64,000 nt of DNA from Buttiauxella sp035271705 (lineage in GTDB: Bacteria; Pseudomonadota; Gammaproteobacteria; Enterobacterales; Enterobacteriaceae), in contig NZ_DATERI010000217.1 in the NCBI RefSeq assembly GCF_035271705.1, forward strand, positions 3,596 to 67,595. The letters run 5' to 3'. The position numbers were made by a program, and so were the translations under genes. Shown here in pieces: positions 42,798 to 52,319 of the stretch. Below the pieces are notes generated by a model. That model made no database searches and was not told the origin of the DNA. It worked only from the letters and a program-made list of their open reading frames with translations. The stretch's first letter is position 1. Every line of letters begins with the position of its first letter.

Positions 42798-43289
42798 ATG
42801 GCTAATTTTTCCCGTCGTGGATTATTAACTGGCAGTTTTGGACGCTCCAGTTCTGCTTTCCGCCCACCCTGGAGCGGAGACGAAAATCATTTTCTTGTGG
42901 ATTGCACGCGCTGCGATGCTTGCCTGTCTGCTTGTGAAACCCATATTTTAAAACGCGGTCAGGGGGGCTACCCTGAAGTTAATTTTACCCAAGGTGAATG
43001 CACCTTTTGCTACGCTTGCGCGCAAGCTTGCCCCGAAAAAATCTTTCTTAATCGCGAGGTTTCCCCCTGGGAACATACCTTATCGATTGGCGATAACTGC
43101 CTGGCCAAAAACAGCATCGAATGCCGCAGTTGCCAGGATAACTGCGAAACTCAGGCCATTGCCTTTCGCCCCTCTCTACAGGGCATCGCCCAACCTCTAC
43201 TCAACCATGCCGATTGCAGCGCTTGCGGCGCATGTATCGCCGGTTGCCCGGTTTCAGCCATCACGATGAGACACGCAAATGCAAACTGA
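42798..43289 (+). CDS. napF: Ferredoxin-type protein NapF
   Basis: 163 residues from ATG 42798; an ATG at 42789 is too close to the AAGGA site. Cytoplasmic protein with three or four 4Fe-4S motifs (CTRCDACLSACET, CTFCYACAQACPE, CRSCQDNCE, CSACGACIAGCPV). NapF interacts with NapA and is thought to help its maturation before Tat export. First gene of the operon; overlaps napD by 11 bases. Confidence 0.93.
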   Translation: MANFSRRGLLTGSFGRSSSAFRPPWSGDENHFLVDCTRCDACLSACETHILKRGQGGYPEVNFTQGECTFCYACAQACPEKIFLNREVSPWEHTLSIGDNCLAKNSIECRSCQDNCETQAIAFRPSLQGIAQPLLNHADCSACGACIAGCPVSAITMRHANAN

Positions 43290-43542
43290 CTGGCACGTCT
43301 GCGGCCTGGTGGTTCAGGCACATCCACACAATGTTGTCGCGGTCAGTCACGCATTGAGCGAGCTGCCGGGTAGCGAAGTTGCGTTAACCGACGGCAGTCA
43401 GGGCAAATTGGTGGTGGTAATGGAAGCTGCGCGCAGCGATGAGCTACTGAATCAAATTGAGTCAGCACGCAATATTGCGGGTGTGTTGGCGGTGTCGCTG
43501 GTTTATCACCAGCAGGATGAGCAAGGTGAGGAAACACCATGA
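43279..43542 (+). CDS. napD: NapA signal-peptide-binding chaperone NapD
   Basis: 87 residues, the usual length. Small ferredoxin-fold protein (WHVCGLVVQAHPHNVVAVSHALSELPGSEVAL) that binds the NapA twin-arginine signal and delays export until cofactor insertion. It overlaps napA by 4 bases (ATGA). Confidence 0.94.
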   Translation: MQTDWHVCGLVVQAHPHNVVAVSHALSELPGSEVALTDGSQGKLVVVMEAARSDELLNQIESARNIAGVLAVSLVYHQQDEQGEETP

Positions 43543-46025
43543 AACTCAGTCGTCGTAGCTTTATGAAAGCGAACGCTATTGCAGCTGCGGCGGCCGCCGC
43601 GGGTCTTAGCGTACCCAGCGTTGCCCGTGCCGTTGTGGGTAAACAAGATGCCATCAAATGGGATAAAGCGCCGTGCCGTTTTTGTGGCACCGGTTGTGGT
43701 GTATTAGTCGGCACGCAAGATGGACGCGTGGTGGCAAGCCAGGGCGATCCGGATGCACCTGTGAACCGTGGCCTGAACTGCATCAAAGGCTACTTCCTGC
43801 CAAAAATTATGTACGGAAAAGACCGACTTACCCAGCCGTTGCTGCGCATGAAAGACGGCCAGTTCGATAAAGAAGGCGAGTTCACACCCATAAGCTGGGA
43901 GCAGGCCTTTGACATCATGGAACAAAAATTTAAAACCAGCCTGAAGGAAAAAGGGCCGGAAGCCGTCGGGATGTTTGGTTCCGGCCAGTGGACGGTTTGG
44001 GAAGGTTACGCCGCGTCTAAATTATTCAAAGCCGGTTTCCGTTCTAACAACCTTGATCCGAACGCGCGCCATTGCATGGCTTCTGCGGTGGTGGGTTTCA
44101 TGCGTACCTTCGGCATGGACGAACCGATGGGCTGCTATGACGACATCGAGCAGGCCGACGCATTCGTACTGTGGGGCTCGAACATGGCTGAGATGCACCC
44201 GGTTTTATGGTCGCGCATCACCAGCCGTCGTCTGTCGAATGAGCAGGTTAACGTCGCGGTGCTTTCGACTTTCGAGCACCGTAGTTTTGAACTGGCCGAT
44301 AACGGCATGGTGTTTACCCCGCAAAGTGACCTGGCAATTCTTAACTACATCGCTAATTACATCATCCAGAACAATGCCGTCAACGAATCGTTCTTTAAGC
44401 AGCATGTGAATCTGCGTAAAGGGGTTACGGATATCGGTTACGGCTTGCGTCCTACGCATCCGCTGGAAAAAGCGGCCAAAAACCCAGGTTCTGATGCCTC
44501 TGAGCCAATGAGTTTTGAGGATTACAAAGCGTTTGTTGCTGAGTACACACTGGAAAAAACCGCGCAAATGAGCGGTGTACCAACAGACCAACTCGAAGCG
44601 CTCGCACAGTTGTATGCCGACCCGAACAAGAAAGTCATTTCTTACTGGACGATGGGTTTCAACCAACACTCGCGCGGCGTCTGGGCTAACAACCTGGTTT
44701 ACAACATCCACTTGTTGACCGGTAAAATCTCCCAGCCTGGCTGCGGCCCGTTCTCTTTAACCGGCCAGCCTTCGGCTTGTGGTACCGCGCGTGAAGTCGG
44801 CACCTTCTCCCATCGCCTGCCAGCCGACATGGTGGTGACTAACGAGAAGCACCGCCAAATCGCGGAAAACATGTGGCAGCTTCCGGCGGGCACGATTCCA
44901 GCAAAAGTAGGCTTACATGCCGTGGCACAAGACCGCGCGCTGAAAGATGGCAAGCTCAACGTTTACTGGGTGATGTGTAACAACAACATGCAAGCCGGGC
45001 CGAATATTACCGAAGAACGTATGCCGGGCTGGCGCGACCCGCGTAACTTTGTGATTGTTTCCGATCCTTACCCAACGATCAGCGCGTTGAGCGCCGATCT
45101 TATCTTACCTACCGCGATGTGGGTGGAAAAAGAGGGGGCTTATGGCAACGCCGAACGCCGTACCCAGTTCTGGCGCCAGCAGGTTAAAGCACCGGGCGAG
45201 GCAAAATCGGATCTCTGGCAGCTGGTCAACTTTGCCAAACGTTTCAAAGTGGAAGAAGTGTGGCCTGCCGAACTCGTGGATCAGAAACCGGAATATCGGG
45301 GCAAAACGCTGTTCGACGTGCTGTTTGCCAATTCTAACGTCAGCAAATTCCCGCTCACTGAACTGGCGCAAGACCAGCTCAATGACGAATCTCACGAGTT
45401 GGGTTTCTATCTGCAAAAAGGGCTGTTCGAAGAGTACGCCGCTTTCGGGCGGGGACACGGGCACGATCTCGCACCATTCGATGATTACCACAAAGCACGC
45501 GGTTTACGCTGGCCCGTCGTTAACGGCAAAGAAACGCTCTGGCGTTACAGCGAAGGCCACGACCCGTATGTGAAAGCGGGCGAAGGCTTCAAGTTCTACG
45601 GCAAACCAGACGGCAAGGCGGTGATTTTCGCGTTGCCATTTGAGCCCGCAGCAGAGTCGCCAGATAAAGAATATGACCTGTGGTTATCCACCGGACGTGT
45701 GCTGGAGCATTGGCATACCGGCAGCATGACGCGTCGTGTACCTGAACTTCATCGTGCCTTCCCAGAAGCGGTTTTGTTTATTCATCCGCTCGATGCGAAA
45801 GCGCGTGATTTGCGCCGTGGAGACAAAGTCAAAGTGGTTTCACGCCGTGGTGAAGTGATTTCGATTGTGGAAACACGTGGCCGTAACCGTCCCCCACAAG
45901 GGTTGGTGTACCTGCCATTCTTCGACGCTGCTCAACTGGTGAATAACCTGACGCTGGATGCGACTGATCCGCTTTCGAAAGAGACGGATTATAAGAAATG
46001 CGCCGTCAAACTGGCGAAGGTGTAA
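43539..46025 (+). CDS. napA: Periplasmic nitrate reductase catalytic subunit NapA
   Basis: 828 residues, identical in length to E. coli. The twin-arginine signal SRRSFMKANA is followed by a run of alanines. The 4Fe-4S cluster uses Cys46, Cys49, Cys53 and Cys81 (CRFCGTGC ... NCIKGY), and molybdenum is bound by Cys179 (DPNARHCMASAV) with bis-MGD. It reduces nitrate to nitrite in the periplasm with electrons from NapB/NapC. The gene that usually follows, napG, is absent. Confidence 0.97.
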   Translation: MKLSRRSFMKANAIAAAAAAAGLSVPSVARAVVGKQDAIKWDKAPCRFCGTGCGVLVGTQDGRVVASQGDPDAPVNRGLNCIKGYFLPKIMYGKDRLTQPLLRMKDGQFDKEGEFTPISWEQAFDIMEQKFKTSLKEKGPEAVGMFGSGQWTVWEGYAASKLFKAGFRSNNLDPNARHCMASAVVGFMRTFGMDEPMGCYDDIEQADAFVLWGSNMAEMHPVLWSRITSRRLSNEQVNVAVLSTFEHRSFELADNGMVFTPQSDLAILNYIANYIIQNNAVNESFFKQHVNLRKGVTDIGYGLRPTHPLEKAAKNPGSDASEPMSFEDYKAFVAEYTLEKTAQMSGVPTDQLEALAQLYADPNKKVISYWTMGFNQHSRGVWANNLVYNIHLLTGKISQPGCGPFSLTGQPSACGTAREVGTFSHRLPADMVVTNEKHRQIAENMWQLPAGTIPAKVGLHAVAQDRALKDGKLNVYWVMCNNNMQAGPNITEERMPGWRDPRNFVIVSDPYPTISALSADLILPTAMWVEKEGAYGNAERRTQFWRQQVKAPGEAKSDLWQLVNFAKRFKVEEVWPAELVDQKPEYRGKTLFDVLFANSNVSKFPLTELAQDQLNDESHELGFYLQKGLFEEYAAFGRGHGHDLAPFDDYHKARGLRWPVVNGKETLWRYSEGHDPYVKAGEGFKFYGKPDGKAVIFALPFEPAAESPDKEYDLWLSTGRVLEHWHTGSMTRRVPELHRAFPEAVLFIHPLDAKARDLRRGDKVKVVSRRGEVISIVETRGRNRPPQGLVYLPFFDAAQLVNNLTLDATDPLSKETDYKKCAVKLAKV

Positions 46026-46037
46026 GGGGATAACATC

Positions 46038-46487
46038 ATGAAAAAAACCATCCTGACCAAGACGTTTTTTCAATGGATTGCCGCGTTTACGCTGCTAGTG
46101 AGTGGCGCGTTGTGGGCAACAAGCGGGGCCGATTTGACGCCGTCTCCTGAAGTTTCAGGCACGGCAGAAGGCTCGGTGCGGATGCCAAAACAGCAGGAGC
46201 GTATGGCGCTGAATTATGTCAATCAGCCGCCACTTATCCCGCACAGTGTTGACGGCTACCAGGTGAGCAAAAATACCCATCGTTGTCTGCAATGCCACGG
46301 CGTTGAACATTACCGCACCACAGGCGCGCCGCGCGTCAGCCCGACGCACTTTATGGATAGCGATGGCAACGTGCTTTCGAACGTCGCGCCACGCCGCTAT
46401 TTCTGCCTGCAATGTCATGTTCCTCAAACCGATGCGTCACCCATTGTCGGGAACACATTCACGCCGTCTAAAGGTTTTGGAAACTAG
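46038..46487 (+). CDS. napB: Di-heme cytochrome c NapB
   Basis: 149 residues, the E. coli length. N-terminal signal peptide (FFQWIAAFTLLVSGALWA) and two heme sites CLQCH at about residues 84-88 and 122-126. It is the small subunit of the NapAB complex and transfers electrons from NapC. It directly follows napA by 12 bases, without napGH. Confidence 0.95.
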   Translation: MKKTILTKTFFQWIAAFTLLVSGALWATSGADLTPSPEVSGTAEGSVRMPKQQERMALNYVNQPPLIPHSVDGYQVSKNTHRCLQCHGVEHYRTTGAPRVSPTHFMDSDGNVLSNVAPRRYFCLQCHVPQTDASPIVGNTFTPSKGFGN

Positions 46488-46495
46488 AGGCCATT

Positions 46496-47098
46496 ATGGA
46501 TAAATCAACCCGTAAACCTGGCATCATTCGGCGTATATGGCAGTGGTGGCGTCGCCCAAGTCGTCTGGCACTGGGCACGTTACTGCTGATTGGTTTCGCT
46601 GGTGGGATTATTTTCTGGGGTGGTTTTAACACCGGCATGGAGATGACCAACCGCGAAGAGTTCTGTATCGGTTGTCATGAAATGCGCGCCAACGTCTACG
46701 AGGAGTATATGCAGACCGTGCATTACAACAACCGTAGTGGCGTGCGTGCGACTTGCCCGGATTGCCATGTCCCCCATGAATGGGTACCGAAAATAGTACG
46801 TAAAATTCAGGCCAGCAAAGAGTTGTATGCCAAGGCGTTTGGCTTAATCGACACACCACAAAAGTTTAATGACCATCGGCTTTCGATGGCACAAACCGAG
46901 TGGCGCAGGATGAAAGACAACAATTCGCAAGAGTGCCGCAACTGCCATAATTTTGATTATATGGATTTTACCGCCCAGAAAACCGTCGCGGCAAAAATGC
47001 ATGATAAAGCGGTCAAAGATGGGCAGACCTGTGTGGATTGCCACAAAGGGATTGCACATGAGTTGCCGGATATGAGCGAAGTCAAAAATGGCTATTAG
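46496..47098 (+). CDS. napC: Membrane-anchored tetraheme quinol dehydrogenase NapC
   Basis: 200 residues, the E. coli length. One N-terminal membrane anchor (LALGTLLLIGFAGGIIFWGG) is followed by four heme motifs: CIGCH, CPDCH, CRNCH, CVDCH. It oxidises quinols and reduces NapB. Because NapGH is missing, NapC should be the only quinol route to NapAB in this operon. No ccm genes follow, unlike the E. coli locus. Confidence 0.96.
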   Translation: MDKSTRKPGIIRRIWQWWRRPSRLALGTLLLIGFAGGIIFWGGFNTGMEMTNREEFCIGCHEMRANVYEEYMQTVHYNNRSGVRATCPDCHVPHEWVPKIVRKIQASKELYAKAFGLIDTPQKFNDHRLSMAQTEWRRMKDNNSQECRNCHNFDYMDFTAQKTVAAKMHDKAVKDGQTCVDCHKGIAHELPDMSEVKNGY

Positions 47099-47120
47099 TT
47101 TTTCTATTAATTAATTATTT

Positions 47121-47243
47121 TCCCCTAAATAATTCGAATTGCAGGAAGGCGGCCAGACGGCAAGTCCCCAGGAGCATAGTGAACTATGTGACTGGGGCGA
47201 GCAGTTGCAGCCAACGCATCTGCGGCTTGAAGTATGACGGAGA
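47121..47243. repeat. ERIC element between napC and nudK
   Basis: CCCCTAAATAATTCGAATTG to GCGGCTTGAAGTATGACGG, with centre CCCAGGAGCATAGTGAACTA and GTGACTGGGGCGAG; near full length. Confidence 0.88.
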
Positions 47244-47306
47244 GCAAGACAAACGCTAAATCAAAGCTTATGATTATCGGCTCCCCTAACTCATTGTGGA
47301 GACGGT

Positions 47307-47882
47307 ATGTCAGTCAAAATCGAAGTCATCAAAGATAAAATTCTCTCAGAAAATTACTTCATCCTCCGTAATATCACCTACGATTTATACCGTAACGAAG
47401 CGGAAGTTATCCGTCACAAACGTGAAGTCTATGACCGGGGTAACGGTGCCACGATACTCCTGTATAACCGCGATAAAAAAACCGTGGTGCTGACGCGCCA
47501 GTTCCGTGTCGCAACGTGGGTCAATGGCAATGCCGATGGCATGTTAATTGAAGCCTGCGCGGGTCTGTTAGATGCTGACGAGCCGGAAACCTGTGCGCGT
47601 AAAGAAGCGATTGAGGAGACGGGTTACGAGGTGGGTGAAGTCGAAAAATTATTCGAGCTTTATATGTCACCGGGTGGTGTGACAGAACTCATTCATTTCT
47701 ACTTTGCGCAATACAGCGACGCTCAACGCGAAAATGCGGGTGGTGGGATTGATGACGAAGATATTGATGTGCTCGAATTACCCTTCAAACGGGCGATGGA
47801 AATGGTCGAAAGTGGTGAAATTCGTGACGGAAAAACAGTCATTCTGCTTCAACAGCTGAAATTACGCGGAGTGATGGATTAA
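47307..47882 (+). CDS. nudK: Nudix GDP-mannose hydrolase NudK
   Basis: 191 residues, the E. coli length. The Nudix box spans GLLDADEPETCARKEAIEET plus GYEVG (residues ~88-112), preceded by the substrate-side segment VVLTRQFRVATWVNGN. It hydrolyses GDP-mannose to GMP and mannose-1-phosphate. E. coli places it beside ypfG and aegA; here the nap operon has been inserted on the aegA side. Confidence 0.93.
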   Translation: MSVKIEVIKDKILSENYFILRNITYDLYRNEAEVIRHKREVYDRGNGATILLYNRDKKTVVLTRQFRVATWVNGNADGMLIEACAGLLDADEPETCARKEAIEETGYEVGEVEKLFELYMSPGGVTELIHFYFAQYSDAQRENAGGGIDDEDIDVLELPFKRAMEMVESGEIRDGKTVILLQQLKLRGVMD

Positions 47883-47987
47883 AGGTCATAGAATTCAATA
47901 AGTTGGTGGTGGGTGGTTTTAACGAGAGCTATCCGATAAATCCGATTGAGCACAAACGTTAACCAGACGAAGATATCGCCACATTTT

Positions 47988-48115
47988 GTATGCTCGTCAT
48001 ACTTCAAGTTGCCTTTTTGTTGGCTGCGCGACCTCACCCAGGTCACTTACTTATGTAAGCTCCCAGGGGCTCGTTCCCTTGCCGCCGTGATGCAACTCGA
48101 ATTATTTAGGGTATA
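47988..48115. repeat. ERIC element between nudK and ypfG
   Basis: From TGCTCGTCATACTTCAAGTTG to CTCGAATTATTTAGGGTATA, with the central CACTTACTTATGTAAGCTCC. Full length; it ends 39 bases before ypfG. Confidence 0.88.
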
Positions 48116-48154
48116 AATTAATCTCTCTTCGTCTTCTCAGGATATGTGCCGACA

Positions 48155-49198
48155 ATGTTTCTGCGCAAAGAATTGCTGTTTCTCTTTTTATTCTTTATAG
48201 CGAACTCTGTTTTCGCGGCAGCGGCACAAAAATCATTCTCCGACTGGCAAGTCACCTGCAACAATCAAAATTTTTGTTCAGCCCGTAACACCGGGCTTCA
48301 TCATGGTCTGGTCATGACGCTGACTCGCAGTGCGGGTGCGCATACCGATGCGACCCTGAGAATTGATTTGGGCAATCTGACTACCACTGAACTGCAAGCA
48401 CCACCGATTGCGCCACAAATGTTGTTGGATGGCGAACCGCTGGTGTTGGATCTGACGAAATGGCAGGTCACCCCTCATCATCTCAAAACCGACGATGCGG
48501 ATGCGATCAATGGTTACCTCGATAAAGTGGCCAATGCGGATGCCATTACCCTGAAACAAGGGAAAGGAAACCTCTCGCTCAGCGGGCTGAAAGCTTCGTT
48601 ACTGTTTATTGATAGCCAGCAACAGCGAGTGGGCAGCGAAACCGCCTGGGTTAAGAAAGGTGCTGATCCGCCACTGAGTGTGCCACCTGCGCCCGCACTC
48701 AAAGCCGTCAAGCTGACTAACCCAACGCCGACACCGCTCACACAATTGGAACTGAGCGACTTGATGGATTACGGCACCTGGCGGGTGAATAACAGCCAGT
48801 GTTCGTTAGATCCGGCTCGCCGAGAAGTGCGCGTGTTTGCCCTCAGTGACGACAAAGCGCTGCTGATGGTGGGCTGTGAAGCCGGAGCATACAATATTGT
48901 CGATCTCGCGTGGATCGTATCGCGCCAGAAGCCGTTCGCTGCACGGCAAATCCGTCTAAAACTGCCGTTCACGCCAGGAAGCGGCAACACCGATCTTGAA
49001 CTGATGAATACCGGATACGACGAAAACAATAAAGAGCTGACGACACTTGCGAAAGGGCGCGGTATCGGTGATTGCGGCGTCGCAACGCGCTGGCGTTTTG
49101 ACGGGCAACGTTTTCGTTTGGTGCGGTATGCAGAAGAGCCGTCCTGCGATGAGTGGAATGGGAGTGCTTCTTGGCCAACTTTATGGGTGACCAACTAA
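48155..49198 (+). CDS. ypfG: DUF1176 periplasmic protein YpfG
   Basis: 347 residues from ATG 48155, exactly the E. coli length (a GTG at 48146 would add three residues). Signal peptide (LLFLFLFFIANSVFAAAA), then a DUF1176-type protein with repeated cysteine pairs (TCNNQNFC, SQCSLD, CEAGAYN, GDCGVATRWRFDG). Function unknown; it lies between nudK and tktB as in E. coli. Confidence 0.9.
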   Translation: MFLRKELLFLFLFFIANSVFAAAAQKSFSDWQVTCNNQNFCSARNTGLHHGLVMTLTRSAGAHTDATLRIDLGNLTTTELQAPPIAPQMLLDGEPLVLDLTKWQVTPHHLKTDDADAINGYLDKVANADAITLKQGKGNLSLSGLKASLLFIDSQQQRVGSETAWVKKGADPPLSVPPAPALKAVKLTNPTPTPLTQLELSDLMDYGTWRVNNSQCSLDPARREVRVFALSDDKALLMVGCEAGAYNIVDLAWIVSRQKPFAARQIRLKLPFTPGSGNTDLELMNTGYDENNKELTTLAKGRGIGDCGVATRWRFDGQRFRLVRYAEEPSCDEWNGSASWPTLWVTN

Positions 49199-49199
49199 T

Positions 49200-49322
49200 C
49201 CCCTTTGTCTTTCAAGTTGCAGGTGAGTTGGCGGCGTTCACTCACCCGAATCACTGACTCAAGTAAGCTCATCGGGACTTGTTCTCTTGCCGCCTGCCTG
49301 CAACTCGAAATCCATAGGGGAT
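49200..49322. repeat. ERIC element between ypfG and tktB
   Basis: CTTTGTCTTTCAAGTTGCAG to CAACTCGAAATCCATAGGGG, with central CTGACTCAAGTAAGCTCATC. It fills the gap between the convergent genes almost completely. Confidence 0.87.
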
Positions 49323-49349
49323 GAGGGTTTTATATTTTCAAGGAAACCA

Positions 49350-51347
49350 TTAAACGCCCAACACCTTCTTCGCTTTAGCGACCACATTCTCAACGGTAAA
49401 ACCAAAGAACGGGAACAGCTTATCGGCGGGAGCGGATTCACCGTAAGTCGTCATCCCGACAATCGCTCCTTTCAGGCCGACATACTTGTACCAATAGTCC
49501 GCAATACTGGCTTCCACTGCTATGCGCGCAGAAACCTCTGAAGGCAAAACAGACTCTCGATACGCTTCGTCCTGGGCATCAAAAATATCCGTTGAAGGTA
49601 GCGAAACCACGCGAACTTTATGCCCTTCGGCTGTGAGTTTATCTGCCGCCAGCACCGTGATTTCTATCTCTGAACCTGTTGCGATCAGAATCACATCCGG
49701 CGTGCCGTCGCTGTCTTTCAGAATGTAACCGCCACGGCTAATCGCTTTGACTTGATCCGGCGATCGCTCCATTTGTGCGAGGTTCTGACGCGAAAGAATC
49801 AACGCAGTAGGGCCGTTATGTCGCTCGATGGCCGTTTTCCACGCCACCGCCGTTTCCACCTGGTCGCACGGACGCCAGGTACTGAAGTTAGGGGTCATGC
49901 GCAGGCTCGCCAGTTGCTCAACCGCCTGGTGAGTGGGGCCATCTTCGCCAAGGCCAATCGAGTCATGGGTATAGACCATGATTTGCCGGGCTTTCATCAG
50001 TGCCGCCATACGCGCAGCGTTTCGTGCGTATTCGACAAACATCAGGAAGGTGGCGGTATACGGCACAAAGCCACCATGATGAGCGATGCCGTTGGCGATG
50101 GCCGTCATACCGAATTCACGCACGCCGTAGTGAATGTAATTCCCGGCGATGTCCTCTTTGATGGATTTGGACTCTTTCCAGATGGTCAGGTTACTCGGGG
50201 CCAAATCAGCAGAACCGCCCAGCAATTCTGGCAAACTTGGGCCATAGGCATTAAGCGCGTTTTGTGAGGCTTTACGGGTGGCTATTTTTTCCGGATTCGC
50301 TTGCAGTTTTTCAATGAAATTCTGCGTGGTTTCTTGCCAACCTTCTGGCAATTCACCGTGCATCCGCCGGTTAAATTCAGCCGCGAGTTCAGGATGTTCT
50401 TTGGCATAGGCGGCAAATTTTTCATTCCAGGCCGTTTCGGCTTGCTCGCCTTTTTCTTTGGCATCCCAGGCGTGATAAATCTCTTTTGGGATCTCAAATG
50501 CCGGATAGTTCCAGCCCAGTTGTTTGCGAGCGAGTGCGACTTCTTGCTCACCTAACGGTGATCCGTGTGCTTCTTCTTTACCGGCTTTATTTGGCGAACC
50601 GAAACCGATGACGGTGCGGCAAATAATCAGCGACGGCTTATCTTTGACGCTTTGCGCTTCCTGAATCGCTTTCTTCAGCGCTTCGGGGTCGTGACCGTCA
50701 ATTTCATGCACCACATGCCAGTGATAAGCCTCAAAGCGTTTGGCCGTATCGTCGGTAAACCAGCCTTCAGTTTCACCATCAATCGAAATGCCGTTGTGAT
50801 CATAGAAGCCAATGAGTTTACCCAGGCCGAGTGTGCCAGCCAGGGAGCAAACCTCATGGGAAATGCCTTCCATCAGGCAACCATCCCCCATAAAGACGTA
50901 GGTAAAGTGGTCGACAATTTCATGGTCGGGGCGGTTGAATTGCGCCCCTAATGTGCGTTCAGCAATCGCCATACCGACGGCATTGGCAAGCCCCTGGCCA
51001 AGCGGCCCCGTGGTCGTTTCAATACCTGGCGTATAACCAATTTCCGGATGCCCGGGGGTTTTAGAGTGAAGCTGGCGGAAGTTTTTTAATTCCTCCAGCG
51101 GCAAGTCATACCCGCTCAGATGCAGCAGGCTGTAGAGCAGCATCGAGGCGTGACCATTGGAAAGAATAAATCTGTCCCGGTCAGCCCACGTGGGGTTGGT
51201 AGGGTTATGGTGCAGGAAGTCGTTCCATAACACTTCGGCAATATCTGCCATTCCCATCGGAGCACCTGGGTGGCCCGAATTCGCTTTTTGTACCGCGTCC
51301 ATACTCAGGGCACGAATGGCATTAGCAAGCTCTTTACGAGATGACAT
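49350..51347 (-). CDS. tktB: Transketolase TktB
   Basis: 665 residues (E. coli TktB 667). Thiamine diphosphate enzyme of the pentose phosphate pathway. The TPP-binding segment MGDGCLMEGISHEVCSLAG and the catalytic Glu region YARNAARMAALMKARQIMVYTHDSIGLGEDGPTHQ are visible. Sequence signatures (FIGFYDHNGISIDGETEGWF-like, IAHHGGFVPYTATF) and linkage to talA identify it as TktB rather than TktA. It follows talA by 21 bases; in E. coli the pair is RpoS-dependent. Confidence 0.95.
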   Translation of the reverse strand: MSSRKELANAIRALSMDAVQKANSGHPGAPMGMADIAEVLWNDFLHHNPTNPTWADRDRFILSNGHASMLLYSLLHLSGYDLPLEELKNFRQLHSKTPGHPEIGYTPGIETTTGPLGQGLANAVGMAIAERTLGAQFNRPDHEIVDHFTYVFMGDGCLMEGISHEVCSLAGTLGLGKLIGFYDHNGISIDGETEGWFTDDTAKRFEAYHWHVVHEIDGHDPEALKKAIQEAQSVKDKPSLIICRTVIGFGSPNKAGKEEAHGSPLGEQEVALARKQLGWNYPAFEIPKEIYHAWDAKEKGEQAETAWNEKFAAYAKEHPELAAEFNRRMHGELPEGWQETTQNFIEKLQANPEKIATRKASQNALNAYGPSLPELLGGSADLAPSNLTIWKESKSIKEDIAGNYIHYGVREFGMTAIANGIAHHGGFVPYTATFLMFVEYARNAARMAALMKARQIMVYTHDSIGLGEDGPTHQAVEQLASLRMTPNFSTWRPCDQVETAVAWKTAIERHNGPTALILSRQNLAQMERSPDQVKAISRGGYILKDSDGTPDVILIATGSEIEITVLAADKLTAEGHKVRVVSLPSTDIFDAQDEAYRESVLPSEVSARIAVEASIADYWYKYVGLKGAIVGMTTYGESAPADKLFPFFGFTVENVVAKAKKVLGV

Positions 51348-51368
51348 GTTTCACTCCGTGGTTGTCGT

Positions 51369-52319
51369 TCAAAGTTTGGCGGCGAGTAAATCTTCCAGTT
51401 TGCGTTGATCAATGGCGAACAGGCGGATGCCTTCTGCGAGTTTTTCGACGGCCATTGGGTCCTGATTATGTTCCCAACGGAAATCAGCTTCGCTAATCGG
51501 TTCTGGGCGATGGAAGCCCTGCGAAGTCGGCACCAATTTACGCACTACAGGTTCATCACTTTCCTGCAGCTGTTGCAGCAGGTTAGGAGCGATAGTCAGG
51601 CGGTCGCAGCCCACTAACGCCAGAATTTGCTCGGTGCGGCGGAAACTCGCACCCATCACGATGGTGCTGTAGCTATGATGCTTAAAGTAATCATAGATAT
51701 TGCGTACCGATTTGACGCCCGGATCTTCTTCAACGACATACGGGTCCATCGGTTTACGTGCCTGATACCAGTCGTAGATACGGCCAACGAACGGTGAAAT
51801 CAGGAATACGCCTGCTTCGGCACAAGCACGTGCCTGGGCAAAGGAGAACAGCAGCGTCAGGTTGCAATCGATCCCTTCTTTTTGCAGCTCTTCAGCGGCA
51901 CGAATACCTTCCCAGGTGGAGGCGAGCTTGATAAGAACTCTTGATTTATCAATGCCAAGCTCTTCATAAAGATCAATCAAATGGCGGGCTTTAGCGATGC
52001 TTTTTTCTTTGTTAAAAGAGAGGTGAGCATCGACTTCCGTCGAGACACGCCCTGGAATGCTTTTCAGAATTTCCGCACCGAAATTGACTGCCAGTTTGTC
52101 GCAGGCTTGAGTCACCTGAGCTTCTTGCGTGCCTCCGCGCTGTTTGCCATAAGCAATGGCATCATCAATGAGTGTTTGATAGTGGGCTAATCCGGCAGCT
52201 TTCAGTAGTAGCGAGGGGTTAGTCGTTGCATCCATGGGCTGGTAATGACGGATAGATTCGATGTCACCACTGTCGGCAACAACGGTGGTGAATTGTTTGA
52301 TGCTGTCTAGCTGGTTCAT
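51369..52319 (-). CDS. talA: Transaldolase A TalA
   Basis: 316 residues from ATG 52319, the E. coli length. Class I aldolase fold; Schiff-base Lys131 in RVLIKLASTWEGIRAA and Asp in DATTNPSLLLKAAG near the N-terminus. It interconverts sedoheptulose-7-phosphate and glyceraldehyde-3-phosphate with erythrose-4-phosphate and fructose-6-phosphate. First gene of a talA-tktB operon, divergent from maeB. Confidence 0.95.
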   Translation of the reverse strand: MNQLDSIKQFTTVVADSGDIESIRHYQPMDATTNPSLLLKAAGLAHYQTLIDDAIAYGKQRGGTQEAQVTQACDKLAVNFGAEILKSIPGRVSTEVDAHLSFNKEKSIAKARHLIDLYEELGIDKSRVLIKLASTWEGIRAAEELQKEGIDCNLTLLFSFAQARACAEAGVFLISPFVGRIYDWYQARKPMDPYVVEEDPGVKSVRNIYDYFKHHSYSTIVMGASFRRTEQILALVGCDRLTIAPNLLQQLQESDEPVVRKLVPTSQGFHRPEPISEADFRWEHNQDPMAVEKLAEGIRLFAIDQRKLEDLLAAKL

